A stretch of DNA of 64,000 nt from JABGPL01 sp964387885 (GTDB lineage: Bacteria > Electryoneota > AABM5-125-24 > Hatepunaeales > Hatepunaeaceae), in assembly GCA_964387885.1 (NCBI GenBank), contig CAYLYZ010000004.1, positions 33,586-97,585 of the forward strand, read 5' to 3'. Made by a program: the position numbers and the translations under genes. The notes beneath the pieces are model-generated. The model made no database searches and had not been told where the DNA came from. It saw only the letters and a list, made by a program, of their open reading frames with translations. Below are positions 15,842 to 23,743 of this stretch, piece by piece. Positions within the stretch are counted from its first letter, which is position 1. Each line of letters starts with the position of its first letter.

Positions 15842-17203
15842 CTACCTCGGATCAAGATAATCGCTGTACCACAAAGCACCAAGTGGCTGACCCTCATTGA
15901 CCATTGATTTAACAAACTGAATATCACTGGCTCTGGTAATTTTTGCAAATCCATCCTCACCTTTCTCAAGAACCCACACTTCTTCAGGAGAAAGGGCATC
16001 TACCAGATATGGTTGATGCGTTGTAATAAAGAATTGTGGGGTGTTCTTCTTACCAGTTGCTTTAGATCTGAATTCTGAAACGAGAGTCTCAAGGAGTTTA
16101 TGATAGAGACAGTTTTCAGGTTCTTCGATGCATATTAGTGGTGGTGGAGACGGATCTTCTAATAATAACAAATAGGCAAATGCTTTGAGCGTACCGTCAG
16201 ACATTTGCTGGGCGTAAAATGGATCCTCGAAACCTCTATCATTGAAACGGAGAAGTAGACGTCCATCTTCACTCACAACAGTATCTATCTTGTCAATTCC
16301 GGGGATTTTGTCTGCAATACGACTGAGAATACTCTTGAAATTCTTTGAATGTTCGCGCTCCATGAACTGAACGACATTGCCAATATTGTCTCCTCTACTA
16401 TTCAAGTGTTTCTGAGGTCCAGTCAGAGGCAAACTACGCGCTGCATCAGGAGTAAAGTAACTTAAATACCATCCTTCGATGAACTCTCGAAAGGCGGATA
16501 TTCGAGGATGTTCCTTCAGTCCTCCAAGTGTTGCGATTCCAAGTTTGCGTCTATCTTGAAGTTCAATAAACTCTACATCTTTATCATCTATTGTTGCAGT
16601 TTTTGGAATAAGAATAGAGTCTCCCAATTTCAGATCTTCCTTGGCTGCAATTTCTTCAGTTTTCACTTTTGCAGAATCGATAAACTTAAAAAATTTACTT
16701 AACTCAAATCCTCCTTTAATGTTTTCTTCACGTTTGGTATTTAAACCACTCTCCCAAATATACCCTCTACCTTCAGTTAGTACAAGCCACATGTACAGTT
16801 CATTAGATTGCTGTCCTTTACCCTGTTGGCCAAGACCTTCGTAATATACGTAAGGACGGTCCGATTTATCTTTTGTTATTCCAAGAAAATAGGTAATCGG
16901 ATCAGCGAGTCGATTTTGCTTAAAGGAGATCGCAAGACTGATATGTTCACTGGTTCCCTGAGATTGAATACGGTCAAATCCACCCCTTCCTTTAGCATCA
17001 CATGCTTCTTCCACTCCAAGTTTCAAACAATCTGCAAGAAAACCAAAAGCATCAAATAGTGAACTCTTTCCTACGCCGTTTTTCCCGATTACTGCAGTCA
17101 ACGGAGTCAACGGATTTACCTCCGGAGTGTACCAAAGTTTCCCCAGTGTCACATCTTTTAACACCCGGTAATTCATTATCCTTATTCCTAAAATCTTTGC
17201 CAT
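15842..17203 (-). CDS. AAA (SMC/OLD-like ABC-type) ATPase of an ATPase/DUF4276 pair
   Basis: A 453-residue ATPase. Walker A is VIGKNGVGKSSLFD (40-48), the ABC-type signature is QQMSDGTLKAF (about 333-338), Walker B is LICIEEPEN (about 357-364), and the switch histidine is in FITTHQPYLVDAL (about 394). This is the AAA_21 arrangement found in OLD-like nucleases and abortive-infection ATPases, without a TOPRIM domain of its own; that domain is in the next gene. The C-terminus (LGALWYSDYLDPR) matches the tail seen in ATPases paired with DUF4276. The ATG at 17203 follows an AGAGG-like site. First gene of a three-gene cassette read leftward. Confidence 0.88.
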   Translation of the reverse strand: MAKILGIRIMNYRVLKDVTLGKLWYTPEVNPLTPLTAVIGKNGVGKSSLFDAFGFLADCLKLGVEEACDAKGRGGFDRIQSQGTSEHISLAISFKQNRLADPITYFLGITKDKSDRPYVYYEGLGQQGKGQQSNELYMWLVLTEGRGYIWESGLNTKREENIKGGFELSKFFKFIDSAKVKTEEIAAKEDLKLGDSILIPKTATIDDKDVEFIELQDRRKLGIATLGGLKEHPRISAFREFIEGWYLSYFTPDAARSLPLTGPQKHLNSRGDNIGNVVQFMEREHSKNFKSILSRIADKIPGIDKIDTVVSEDGRLLLRFNDRGFEDPFYAQQMSDGTLKAFAYLLLLEDPSPPPLICIEEPENCLYHKLLETLVSEFRSKATGKKNTPQFFITTHQPYLVDALSPEEVWVLEKGEDGFAKITRASDIQFVKSMVNEGQPLGALWYSDYLDPR

Positions 17204-17367
17204 TTGAGATTTGCCTCTGGTTCTTGGTTTTGCTTTTCAGGGATTTAATCTCCCTCAAGCCTTGATTTTCATATAATAATGGCAACTTGTGGATAAATCA
17301 AGCGAGAATAGTTGGAATGTCAAGTTGTTTGGATGGACTGATGGGAAGTTTCTCGTTGTTCGAGCAA

Positions 17368-17387
17368 GGGCACGTGGCGACGTGCCC
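17368..17387. repeat. 8-bp palindromic hairpin of the GTAGGGGC type
   Basis: GGGCACGT (17368-17375) and ACGTGCCC (17380-17387) are perfect complements around GGCG; on the minus strand it reads GTAGGGGC followed by the palindrome. It starts 14 nt after the DUF805 gene stop and may act as its terminator. The rest of 17204-17400 shows no gene. Confidence 0.6.
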
Positions 17388-17400
17388 CTACCGTCACATT

Positions 17401-18000
17401 TTACGCAATTTGCAAAGAATCCTCTACCGACAAATCTTCACCAAGCGTACACTCCCCATACCGGTTATCAAAAGCTTCACCTCGCTTAAAGAACAGCATC
17501 AGATAAAAATACAGATTGTAAAGCGGAATCCAGGAGAGGAAATAGTGGTAGCCGGGGCGTCCCAAGTCGTGTAATCTGGCAACGACCATGAAGAAATCAA
17601 TCCAGAAGAGAACGTAGATTGTTCCGATAAGGATTAAATCCTGAGGAATCATGATCTTTGTTATATCTCTGAACATATAATTGAAATATGCCAGGCAGAT
17701 GAGATGTAAGACTCGAAACAATAGATATGTGCTGCGATTCATTCGATTTATGAACTGTAACGCCTCAATGGAGTTGGCTGTATCTTCAACCCATTGTTTT
17801 ATATAGTTGTCCCTGTAGTTTTTCTCGGACAGGATTTCATCAATACTTTCATCTCCCTCTCCGGAAAAATGATCTCCGCAGCATTTTTCAAACTTCTCGG
17901 GTTGCCCAAGTATGTTAACATGCAATTGTGCGCATGATCCATACTTATCATCGTAAAACGAACAGAAACTGCAGATATCTTGTGTTAATGTCGCACTCAC
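17401..18000 (-). CDS. DUF805-like membrane protein with Cys-rich N-terminal domain
   Basis: A 199-residue protein. The N-terminal 45 residues have seven Cys/His candidates for metal binding (CSFCSFY, GSCAQLH, KCCGDH). The C-terminal half has three or four hydrophobic helices and ARLHDLGRPGYHYFLSWIPL...LFFKRGEAFDNRYG, the signature of DUF805 inner-membrane proteins. Zinc-binding motif plus DUF805 is an unusual pairing. Start GTG at 18000 is supported by a strong GGGAGGA site five bases upstream. Function unknown; no operon partner. Confidence 0.78.
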   Translation of the reverse strand: MSATLTQDICSFCSFYDDKYGSCAQLHVNILGQPEKFEKCCGDHFSGEGDESIDEILSEKNYRDNYIKQWVEDTANSIEALQFINRMNRSTYLLFRVLHLICLAYFNYMFRDITKIMIPQDLILIGTIYVLFWIDFFMVVARLHDLGRPGYHYFLSWIPLYNLYFYLMLFFKRGEAFDNRYGECTLGEDLSVEDSLQIA

Positions 18001-18230
18001 AATTCCTCCCTCATGACCAACTTATGAATTTCAGTCAGGTTCAGGACATTCTAAATAAATTAAATTGCGTTGTATCTAATCGGATGTATTTCTTTTATAA
18101 TAAGATAAATGTCGATGGAAATCAAGTTAGAAGTTGCCGCGACCCTCATGTTTATTGTCAAGACATAGTTAACAAATGTATTCAACACATGGGTAACACT
18201 TTTGATTTGCGATATTACCAATATTTGAAA

Positions 18231-19547
18231 TCAACACCTTAAAACATACCGATTCAAAACCCTCTCCAACCGCTCCTGCCTCCCAGATTGTATCTCTAAG
18301 TCACTCAATCCGAGTGCATACTTTTCAAGCTCTTCAAACCCAACCTTGTCCTCAATAATATCTCTACCAATTCCGGTTGTGAAACTCTGATATCTGTCTT
18401 TCTGGAAGTCTTCGAACACTCCATCTTCGAGCATCTTATGTGCTACTAATAATCCTTTTGCCATCGTGTCCATGCCAGCTATGTAGGAGTGAACGAGGTC
18501 TTCGGGGGTGAAGGATCCTCTTCTTACTTTGGCATCGAAGTTTAAGCCTCCGGGAGAAATTCCTCCGTTCTTCAGGATTTCGTACATGGCAAGTGTTGCC
18601 TCGTAAATATTGGTCGGGAACTGGTCGGTGTCCCAGCCGAGTAACAGGTCGCCCTGGTTGATGTCCACACTTCCCAACATGCCGTTGATTCTCGCCATGT
18701 TGAGCTCGTGCTGGAATGTGTGTCCGGCGAGGGTTGCGTGGTTGGCTTCGATGTTGATTTTGAAATAGGATTCAAGGTCGTATTTACGCAGGAAAGCGAG
18801 TACGGTCATTACGTCGAAATCGTATTGATGCTTGGTCGGTTCTTTCGGTTTGGGTTCGATCAGGAATTGACCGGTGAAACCGATCTTCTGTGCGTAATCG
18901 ACCGCAATCTGAAGGTAACGTGCTAAGTTGTCCAACTCGAGCGAAGTATCCGTATTGAGCAGAGTTTCATAGCCTTCCCGACCACCCCAGAATACGTAGT
19001 TTTCACCGTCTAATTCTTTGGTGACTTCAAGCATCTTTTTTATCTGAGCTGCTGCAAACGCAAAAACATCAGCGTTGCAGGATGTTGCAGCACCGTGTAC
19101 AAAGCGGGGATGAGTAAAGGTGTTTGACGTTCCCCAGAGGAGTTTTATCCCGGTGTCCTGCATAAGTGGTTTGAGATAAGCAACGATTTCGTCGAGGTTT
19201 CGATTTTTCTCAACGAGGTTGTTTCCTTCGGGTGCAATATCAAAATCGTGAAAGCAGAAATATTCTATTCCCAGTATATTCATAAACTCAAATGCCGCTC
19301 GAGCGCGAGCTTTTGCGCGTTCCAAAGGATCTGATATGTCGTTCCAGGCTTTCTGCATGGTTCCGGCTCCAAATGGATCAGAACCGTCACCCATAAACGT
19401 GTGCCAGAAGCTGGCAGCAAATCGGAGATGAGCTTTCATGGGCTTTTCACCGATGATTAAATCCGGATTGTAATATTGGAATGCGAGTTCGTTTGAAGTT
19501 GATTTACCTTCAAACTGAATTTTAGGGGTTTGAAAAAAATCGGACAT
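18231..19547 (-). CDS. xylA: xylose isomerase (class II)
   Basis: A 438-residue enzyme that converts D-xylose to D-xylulose in the cytoplasm. Recognisable active-site segments: SFWHTFMGDGSDPFG (about 48-62), FCFHDFDIAPEG (catalytic His/Asp, about 98-109), NYVFWGGREGYETLLNTD, FLIEPKPKEPTKHQYDFD and INIEANHATLAGHTFQHEL for the two metal sites, and DINQGDLLLGWDTDQFP. Length and the long N-terminal insert mark class II. It starts 1 nt after the Nudix gene stop, so both are in one transcript. No xylulokinase or xylose transporter is nearby, so the pathway must be completed elsewhere or the enzyme serves another sugar. Confidence 0.97.
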   Translation of the reverse strand: MSDFFQTPKIQFEGKSTSNELAFQYYNPDLIIGEKPMKAHLRFAASFWHTFMGDGSDPFGAGTMQKAWNDISDPLERAKARARAAFEFMNILGIEYFCFHDFDIAPEGNNLVEKNRNLDEIVAYLKPLMQDTGIKLLWGTSNTFTHPRFVHGAATSCNADVFAFAAAQIKKMLEVTKELDGENYVFWGGREGYETLLNTDTSLELDNLARYLQIAVDYAQKIGFTGQFLIEPKPKEPTKHQYDFDVMTVLAFLRKYDLESYFKINIEANHATLAGHTFQHELNMARINGMLGSVDINQGDLLLGWDTDQFPTNIYEATLAMYEILKNGGISPGGLNFDAKVRRGSFTPEDLVHSYIAGMDTMAKGLLVAHKMLEDGVFEDFQKDRYQSFTTGIGRDIIEDKVGFEELEKYALGLSDLEIQSGRQERLERVLNRYVLRC

Positions 19548-19548
19548 T

Positions 19549-20052
19549 TTATTTCCGGTTGTTGAAGAAATTGGGACTAAAATATTCTGTTTTGTGGGAG
19601 TTTAAATTATTTCTGTTTATTCTTTCTACCAGTTCCCAGAGTGCATTTCGGTTGCTGTCCCATAATAGCAGTTTCATCGCTGTGTTGTAATCCACCCATC
19701 GGTATTCGGTGTGTTCGTCCGAAATAGTGAGGTCAGTGTTGCCTATTTCAACCGCAAAAGTGTGCTCAGGGACGACGTATATCTCTTCACCCCAGGTGAA
19801 CTCGGATGTAATACCAACTACCGGAATTGTATTGAGTGTGTCGAGAGGGAAATAAGCGGATTCAGTTGGAATTCGAGCTTCTTCCAAGCCTTCACGTTTT
19901 GCTGTTTCAATCGGTTTTTCACTGTTTTCACCTCCCCCGGAAATGAACTGCCAGAAACCTCCATTGGAACGTTTGAAAATAGCAAACTCGAGGGAGTTTT
20001 CTGGTTTATAGTGAAAAGGTAAAACGAGTGTCTGAAATGGTGCTCTACTCAT
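19549..20052 (-). CDS. Nudix hydrolase
   Basis: A 167-residue protein with a complete Nudix box: GGGENSEKPIETAKREGLEEARI fits GxxxxxExxxxxxxREGxEExxx with all the metal-binding glutamates. The fold around it (FAIFKRSNGGFWQFISGGG, EHTEYRWVDYNTAMKLLLWDSN) resembles small MutT/dihydroneopterin-triphosphate pyrophosphatase proteins. It should hydrolyse a nucleoside diphosphate linked to another group; substrate not predictable. It is directly upstream of xylA. The ribosome site before ATG 20052 is weak. Confidence 0.9.
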   Translation of the reverse strand: MSRAPFQTLVLPFHYKPENSLEFAIFKRSNGGFWQFISGGGENSEKPIETAKREGLEEARIPTESAYFPLDTLNTIPVVGITSEFTWGEEIYVVPEHTFAVEIGNTDLTISDEHTEYRWVDYNTAMKLLLWDSNRNALWELVERINRNNLNSHKTEYFSPNFFNNRK

Positions 20053-20093
20053 TTTCGATTATTAATTTGATTTGTATCCTTTTGTTCGAGATT

Positions 20094-20192
20094 TGTAGGG
20101 GCTGAATATTTTCAGCCCTTTCTCATTGGTTACGGGCTAAAAAATTTAGCTTTTTTACATTTATTATGGATTGAAAATATTCAACCCCTACA
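20094..20192. repeat. long-range inverted repeat, GTAGGGGC type
   Basis: Arms 20094-20114 and 20172-20192 are complementary at 20 of 21 positions (TGTAGGGGCTGAATATTTTC against its partner). Each arm holds its own palindrome (TGAATATTTTCA). It fills most of the gap between the Nudix and VOC genes and belongs to the GTAGGGGC family. Confidence 0.75.
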
Positions 20193-20204
20193 GTACTTTT
20201 AACG

Positions 20205-20582
20205 TTATTTCCCGCCAAGAATCTCGAGAATATTCCCAGCTGGATCATAGAACTGGAACCAGAAATCTCCAGCGCCCATGTCAATCGGTTCTTCGTGGAT
20301 AAACTTGATGCCTTCAGCTTCGAGCTTTTTCCACATTGCAGACGCTGAAGGAACTGATAATACGAACGCAGTTCGCATGGTTTCAGGAGTGAATTCTACA
20401 TGCGTGTTACCGCCCTGTAAATATAAACCAGTGTCGTCCGGTACTGCGAAAAAACAAGCCATGTCGCCCATGTCAAACTGTTTCTTAAGACCCAAAACTT
20501 CGGAATAAAATTTGAAGGTTTTCTTAAAGTCGTCAGTGTAAACTGAAATAAATGCAACACCCTTGATCTCTGTTTGATCCAT
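20205..20582 (-). CDS. VOC (glyoxalase/bleomycin-resistance fold) family protein
   Basis: About 125 residues with two beta-alpha-beta-beta-beta modules: GVAFISVYTDDFKKTFKFYSEVLGL at the start and FWFQFYDPAGNILEILGGK at the end, the typical VOC pattern with the metal-ligand glutamate in NILEIL. It could be a dioxygenase, lyase, or resistance protein; not assignable. I prefer ATG 20582 because AGAAGGA lies six bases upstream and the VOC domain begins right after; an in-frame ATG at 20615 would add 11 residues without a good ribosome site. Confidence 0.85.
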   Translation of the reverse strand: MDQTEIKGVAFISVYTDDFKKTFKFYSEVLGLKKQFDMGDMACFFAVPDDTGLYLQGGNTHVEFTPETMRTAFVLSVPSASAMWKKLEAEGIKFIHEEPIDMGAGDFWFQFYDPAGNILEILGGK

Positions 20583-20689
20583 GTGATGTCCTTCTGGTTT
20601 TGTAAATGTATTCATTTGTTCAAGTTTCTAAAAAATAAACTTTTCCTGAATTCTACCCTCTACTTTGCAAGGGTGGAAAGGTATTACGA

Positions 20690-22162
20690 TCAACTGTTCT
20701 TTGCTTCTCGTGCCAGTCTGACTAATTCCCAGTATGGTGGATTATAGCCTCTATTCTGCTTGAACTTGTCAATGAGAAGCATCATGTTCTCCCTAATCTC
20801 TTCGTGATCCTTGCTGAATTTCTTGTTGCGGAGTGCCGTTGATGCACTCATCCCTTCAGGTACCGGACCAATTCCGCCGAAGAGATTCAGGATGAAACTG
20901 TAAGCCTTAGCTACCCTTGCTATAGGTAGTAAATAAGTGTCATATTTCAGTTTCTTACCAGCTTCAGCATCCTCTAACATAATATCAACAATCGCGTTGT
21001 CAATCCTGTCTTTTGCGAGAGTTTCAAAATCCCTCCACTCAACCACAACCCGAAGTTTCGGATCATATTCAAGGTCAGAGGGTTGTTGAGTTTTGAAGTT
21101 TCTGACTCCAAACGCAGAGAGCCAGTTCTTGATACCTCTACCTGAAATGTTTGAAACTGCGCTCCACAATTGCACACCCCACTGCCGGAATGATTGTGAT
21201 ACTACTTCGGAACAGAATTGCTTTGATCCGTCTTGAGTATCCATGGCAAAATCGTAAGCTATATGCTCATCAGATACTTTTTCATATATATACCCAGCCG
21301 CTTTATGCGGTATCCAGGGATCAGCTTTCATGGATGGTAAGTCAGACCGGACACGCAACAGCATAATCCGCAGCTTAGTATCATGCAGGTAGTCGTCAAC
21401 AGAAGATATCTTAACACCCTGTTCTATAACCGACTCGATCACAGAAGCCTCTCCCGTTGTTTCACTGATATAAACCAACGCAGCATGCGAGAAGTTGCCT
21501 GGATAGTCGTTGCCACGGGCAATCAGTGCTGAAGTCGGGGCTCCTCCACGCGATACCAGAATATCCCCGCTGTGAACCCGAACACCGTATATGCTAATGA
21601 AAGGGGTTACGGAAGGTTCATTAAAATCAACTGTAATGCGATTAACCAGTGCGGGAGGCGACTGCATAATCACCTCTTCTAAAGCCATCCGCCCACCGAA
21701 AAGTAAACGATATACAGCATCCCGGCTCTCTTGAGAATTCATGTCCCAGTGACGTGATTGCTCTTTGACCTGAATTCTCAACATCTTGTATAATGAAAGT
21801 AAAAAGTCAAACCTGCCTGGATCAGCAGCTACCAACGATGAAAGATCAAAGAATAGGTGTTCTACGTCGGAGAAAACCTTTGAGGTTGGTGATAGGAAAT
21901 CCGAAGAGAGTGAAATCAATACCTCCTCGATCTTTTCAAATCTTGCAGAAATTTGTAGATCGAGACTGTCTTTTTCCATTGATTTTGCATAAAGGAAACG
22001 TGATTCCAGGTGCGTCCAATAGTCATCACTGTCCCAGACAAATGGATTTTTTATATCAGCATTATATTGCGGAGGGTCTGGAGCTGGAATCATGAGTAGA
22101 ACATAGAGAATACATAAAAGAGTAAAAATCCAGGAACTCCACTTCTCACTTTTTTTCTTCAA
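20690..22162 (-). CDS. membrane-anchored YiiX-like permuted NlpC/P60 cysteine hydrolase
   Basis: A 490-residue protein with an N-terminal transmembrane segment (WIFTLLCILYVLLMIP). The central region has the permuted papain-like (YiiX/YebB) signature: GDILVSRGGAPTS...NFSHAALVYI with the catalytic His, and further on KQFCSEVVSQSF with the catalytic Cys. Family members cleave or form amide or ester bonds, often in lipids or peptidoglycan; the substrate here is unknown. The flanking helical regions (about 30-190 and 370-490) are unfamiliar. The start is TTG at 22162 with AAGGA upstream. Single gene. Confidence 0.85.
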   Translation of the reverse strand: MKKKSEKWSSWIFTLLCILYVLLMIPAPDPPQYNADIKNPFVWDSDDYWTHLESRFLYAKSMEKDSLDLQISARFEKIEEVLISLSSDFLSPTSKVFSDVEHLFFDLSSLVAADPGRFDFLLSLYKMLRIQVKEQSRHWDMNSQESRDAVYRLLFGGRMALEEVIMQSPPALVNRITVDFNEPSVTPFISIYGVRVHSGDILVSRGGAPTSALIARGNDYPGNFSHAALVYISETTGEASVIESVIEQGVKISSVDDYLHDTKLRIMLLRVRSDLPSMKADPWIPHKAAGYIYEKVSDEHIAYDFAMDTQDGSKQFCSEVVSQSFRQWGVQLWSAVSNISGRGIKNWLSAFGVRNFKTQQPSDLEYDPKLRVVVEWRDFETLAKDRIDNAIVDIMLEDAEAGKKLKYDTYLLPIARVAKAYSFILNLFGGIGPVPEGMSASTALRNKKFSKDHEEIRENMMLLIDKFKQNRGYNPPYWELVRLAREAKNS

Positions 22163-22423
22163 TCGTCATCCTTATGAATCGCTTAAAATGTTGTATGCGG
22201 TAAATTCGTAATCCAATATCTTAGAATTACCAATCCACAACCTCTCATAATAATAAAGTAATAAAGCAAGAAGAGAGTAACTTTAAAAGACTCTGAACCC
22301 GAAAAATGAGAAAACATCAATTCAATCTTCGAAATAGTGTTTTTTTTGATAACTGTCAGGTTTTGTTGGTTGTGGTTTATACTGTTGCTTAAAAGTAAAT
22401 TCGTATTTATGAAGTAATTGTTT
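22163..22423. other. intergenic stretch without recognised gene
   Basis: The gap 22163-22530 between the YiiX-like and APH-like genes is AT-rich, has no plausible ORF, and contains only the inverted repeat at 22424-22529. It includes the upstream region of the leftward YiiX-like gene; no convincing promoter was picked out. Confidence 0.5.
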
Positions 22424-22529
22424 AATTTCGCGTAGGGCCAATTTATTGAGCCCTCTTATCTTAACGAACTCAAAGTGCTTGATAAACTTGTCCTCGACCC
22501 CGATCGGGTATCAGTCCCTACGCGAAATT
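22424..22529. repeat. 14-bp perfect inverted repeat downstream of the APH-like gene
   Basis: AATTTCGCGTAGGG (22424-22437) and CCCTACGCGAAATT (22516-22529) are exact complements 78 nt apart. The right arm ends 2 nt before the APH-like gene stop codon. It shares the GTAGGG end with the repeats at 17.4 and 20.1 kb. Confidence 0.7.
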
Positions 22530-22530
22530 A

Positions 22531-23541
22531 CTAAGCCGATCTGCCCATGGGATGTTCCTGAAAATCATGTCGGTAGATTTCCATTTTATTTTCCAACTTC
22601 TTTCTCAATCCCCTCGCCCATTCTGGTTCATTTTCAAGCGGTTCTTCTGCAATTGACCGGATTAATTTGGATAATGTAATAATGTTGTGAAACCTCAAGA
22701 ACAGCGGTAATCTTTCAATTGCCTGATCGCTGATTTTCTTTTTTGATTTGTAACCATTCAGGAAAGCTCTGAGATTTGGATTATTCAGATCAATATTAGC
22801 TGACGAATCATCAAAGAGATCACGAATAGCGAAAGCAATATCCGCTTCATACCAGAAAAACGAGCAGTCATCAAAATCAATAATTCCGGGAGTATTATCT
22901 TGCCAGCGAATGTTGTCCAGTTCAAAATCGAAATGTATCAGCCCAAATTCCTCCGGATTGGTTGGTAGTGTTCCAAGACTGTCCTCGATGAATTTCAAAT
23001 CTTCGAGTGCATTTTGATCAGTTTTTGGGGACAGGTATTCACGACAGAGTTCGATATGATCCTGCCAATTCGGTCTGCGCATGGGTTTAAACAAACCGGA
23101 TGCTGCATGTGTTTCGCCAAGGGCTTTTCCCCAAAGCTCAAATCCTTTCGTGTCAATTTCTTCGACTTCCCAATGCCTGCCCGGAGCAGCTTCAAAGAGA
23201 ACACTGTGGAATATACCCATATCTGTAAATGTTGTTTCGGTGTAGTTGCCAGCTAGCGAACTAATTGGTTTTACTACATTAATCCCCTGTCTATCAAGAT
23301 GCAGGATAAACTCAAGCTCAGATTCGTATGTCTTGACAGAGCGTTCAGATTCGTGATTAGTTCTCAAGAAGTAAATACTATCCGGTGTTTTTACGAGGAA
23401 AATGAAATTTGCACTTGCTCGGAAGGATTGGATTATTACATCTTTTTTAAACCACTCCATACCAATTTTATTGGAAATCGGGCTTAGATTGTTAGCGTCA
23501 ACCGTTTCAAAAAAGCGGATCATCAAGTTGAGGTTCATCAT
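22531..23541 (-). CDS. APH-fold phosphotransferase (aminoglycoside/choline/homoserine kinase-like)
   Basis: A 336-residue kinase of the phosphotransferase enzyme family. The catalytic loop is FGLIHFDFELDNIRW (HxDxxxxN, about residues 205-218) and the metal-binding DFD is GIIDFDDCSFFWYEADIAF (about 223-240). The N-lobe with the ATP-binding lysine region (FIFLVKTPDSIYFLR) and the hinge (ETHAASGLFKP) fit. Relatives include SrkA and type II homoserine kinases; the acceptor cannot be predicted. AGGAAG precedes the ATG. Single gene. Confidence 0.87.
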   Translation of the reverse strand: MMNLNLMIRFFETVDANNLSPISNKIGMEWFKKDVIIQSFRASANFIFLVKTPDSIYFLRTNHESERSVKTYESELEFILHLDRQGINVVKPISSLAGNYTETTFTDMGIFHSVLFEAAPGRHWEVEEIDTKGFELWGKALGETHAASGLFKPMRRPNWQDHIELCREYLSPKTDQNALEDLKFIEDSLGTLPTNPEEFGLIHFDFELDNIRWQDNTPGIIDFDDCSFFWYEADIAFAIRDLFDDSSANIDLNNPNLRAFLNGYKSKKKISDQAIERLPLFLRFHNIITLSKLIRSIAEEPLENEPEWARGLRKKLENKMEIYRHDFQEHPMGRSA

Positions 23542-23743
23542 CGTAAATTCTTCCTGTTAACGTCAGATAAATTTTACTCGTTTTTCCCGGAAGCTGATAA
23601 TCCTGCTTTCAACTAAGTACCGGACGGACTCTTGAATGGGAAAGATACTTTTTACCAACACATCTATTGTCTCAATAACTCAAAGTACACTTTGAATGTT
23701 TACAAGGTAATCCCGACAGACCTGAAATCCTACACTCCCATAA

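Noticed and set aside
17204..17400. Short open frames downstream of the DUF805 gene and upstream of the ATPase gene.
   Set aside because: No ribosome sites, no family resemblance, and composition like the surrounding repeats.
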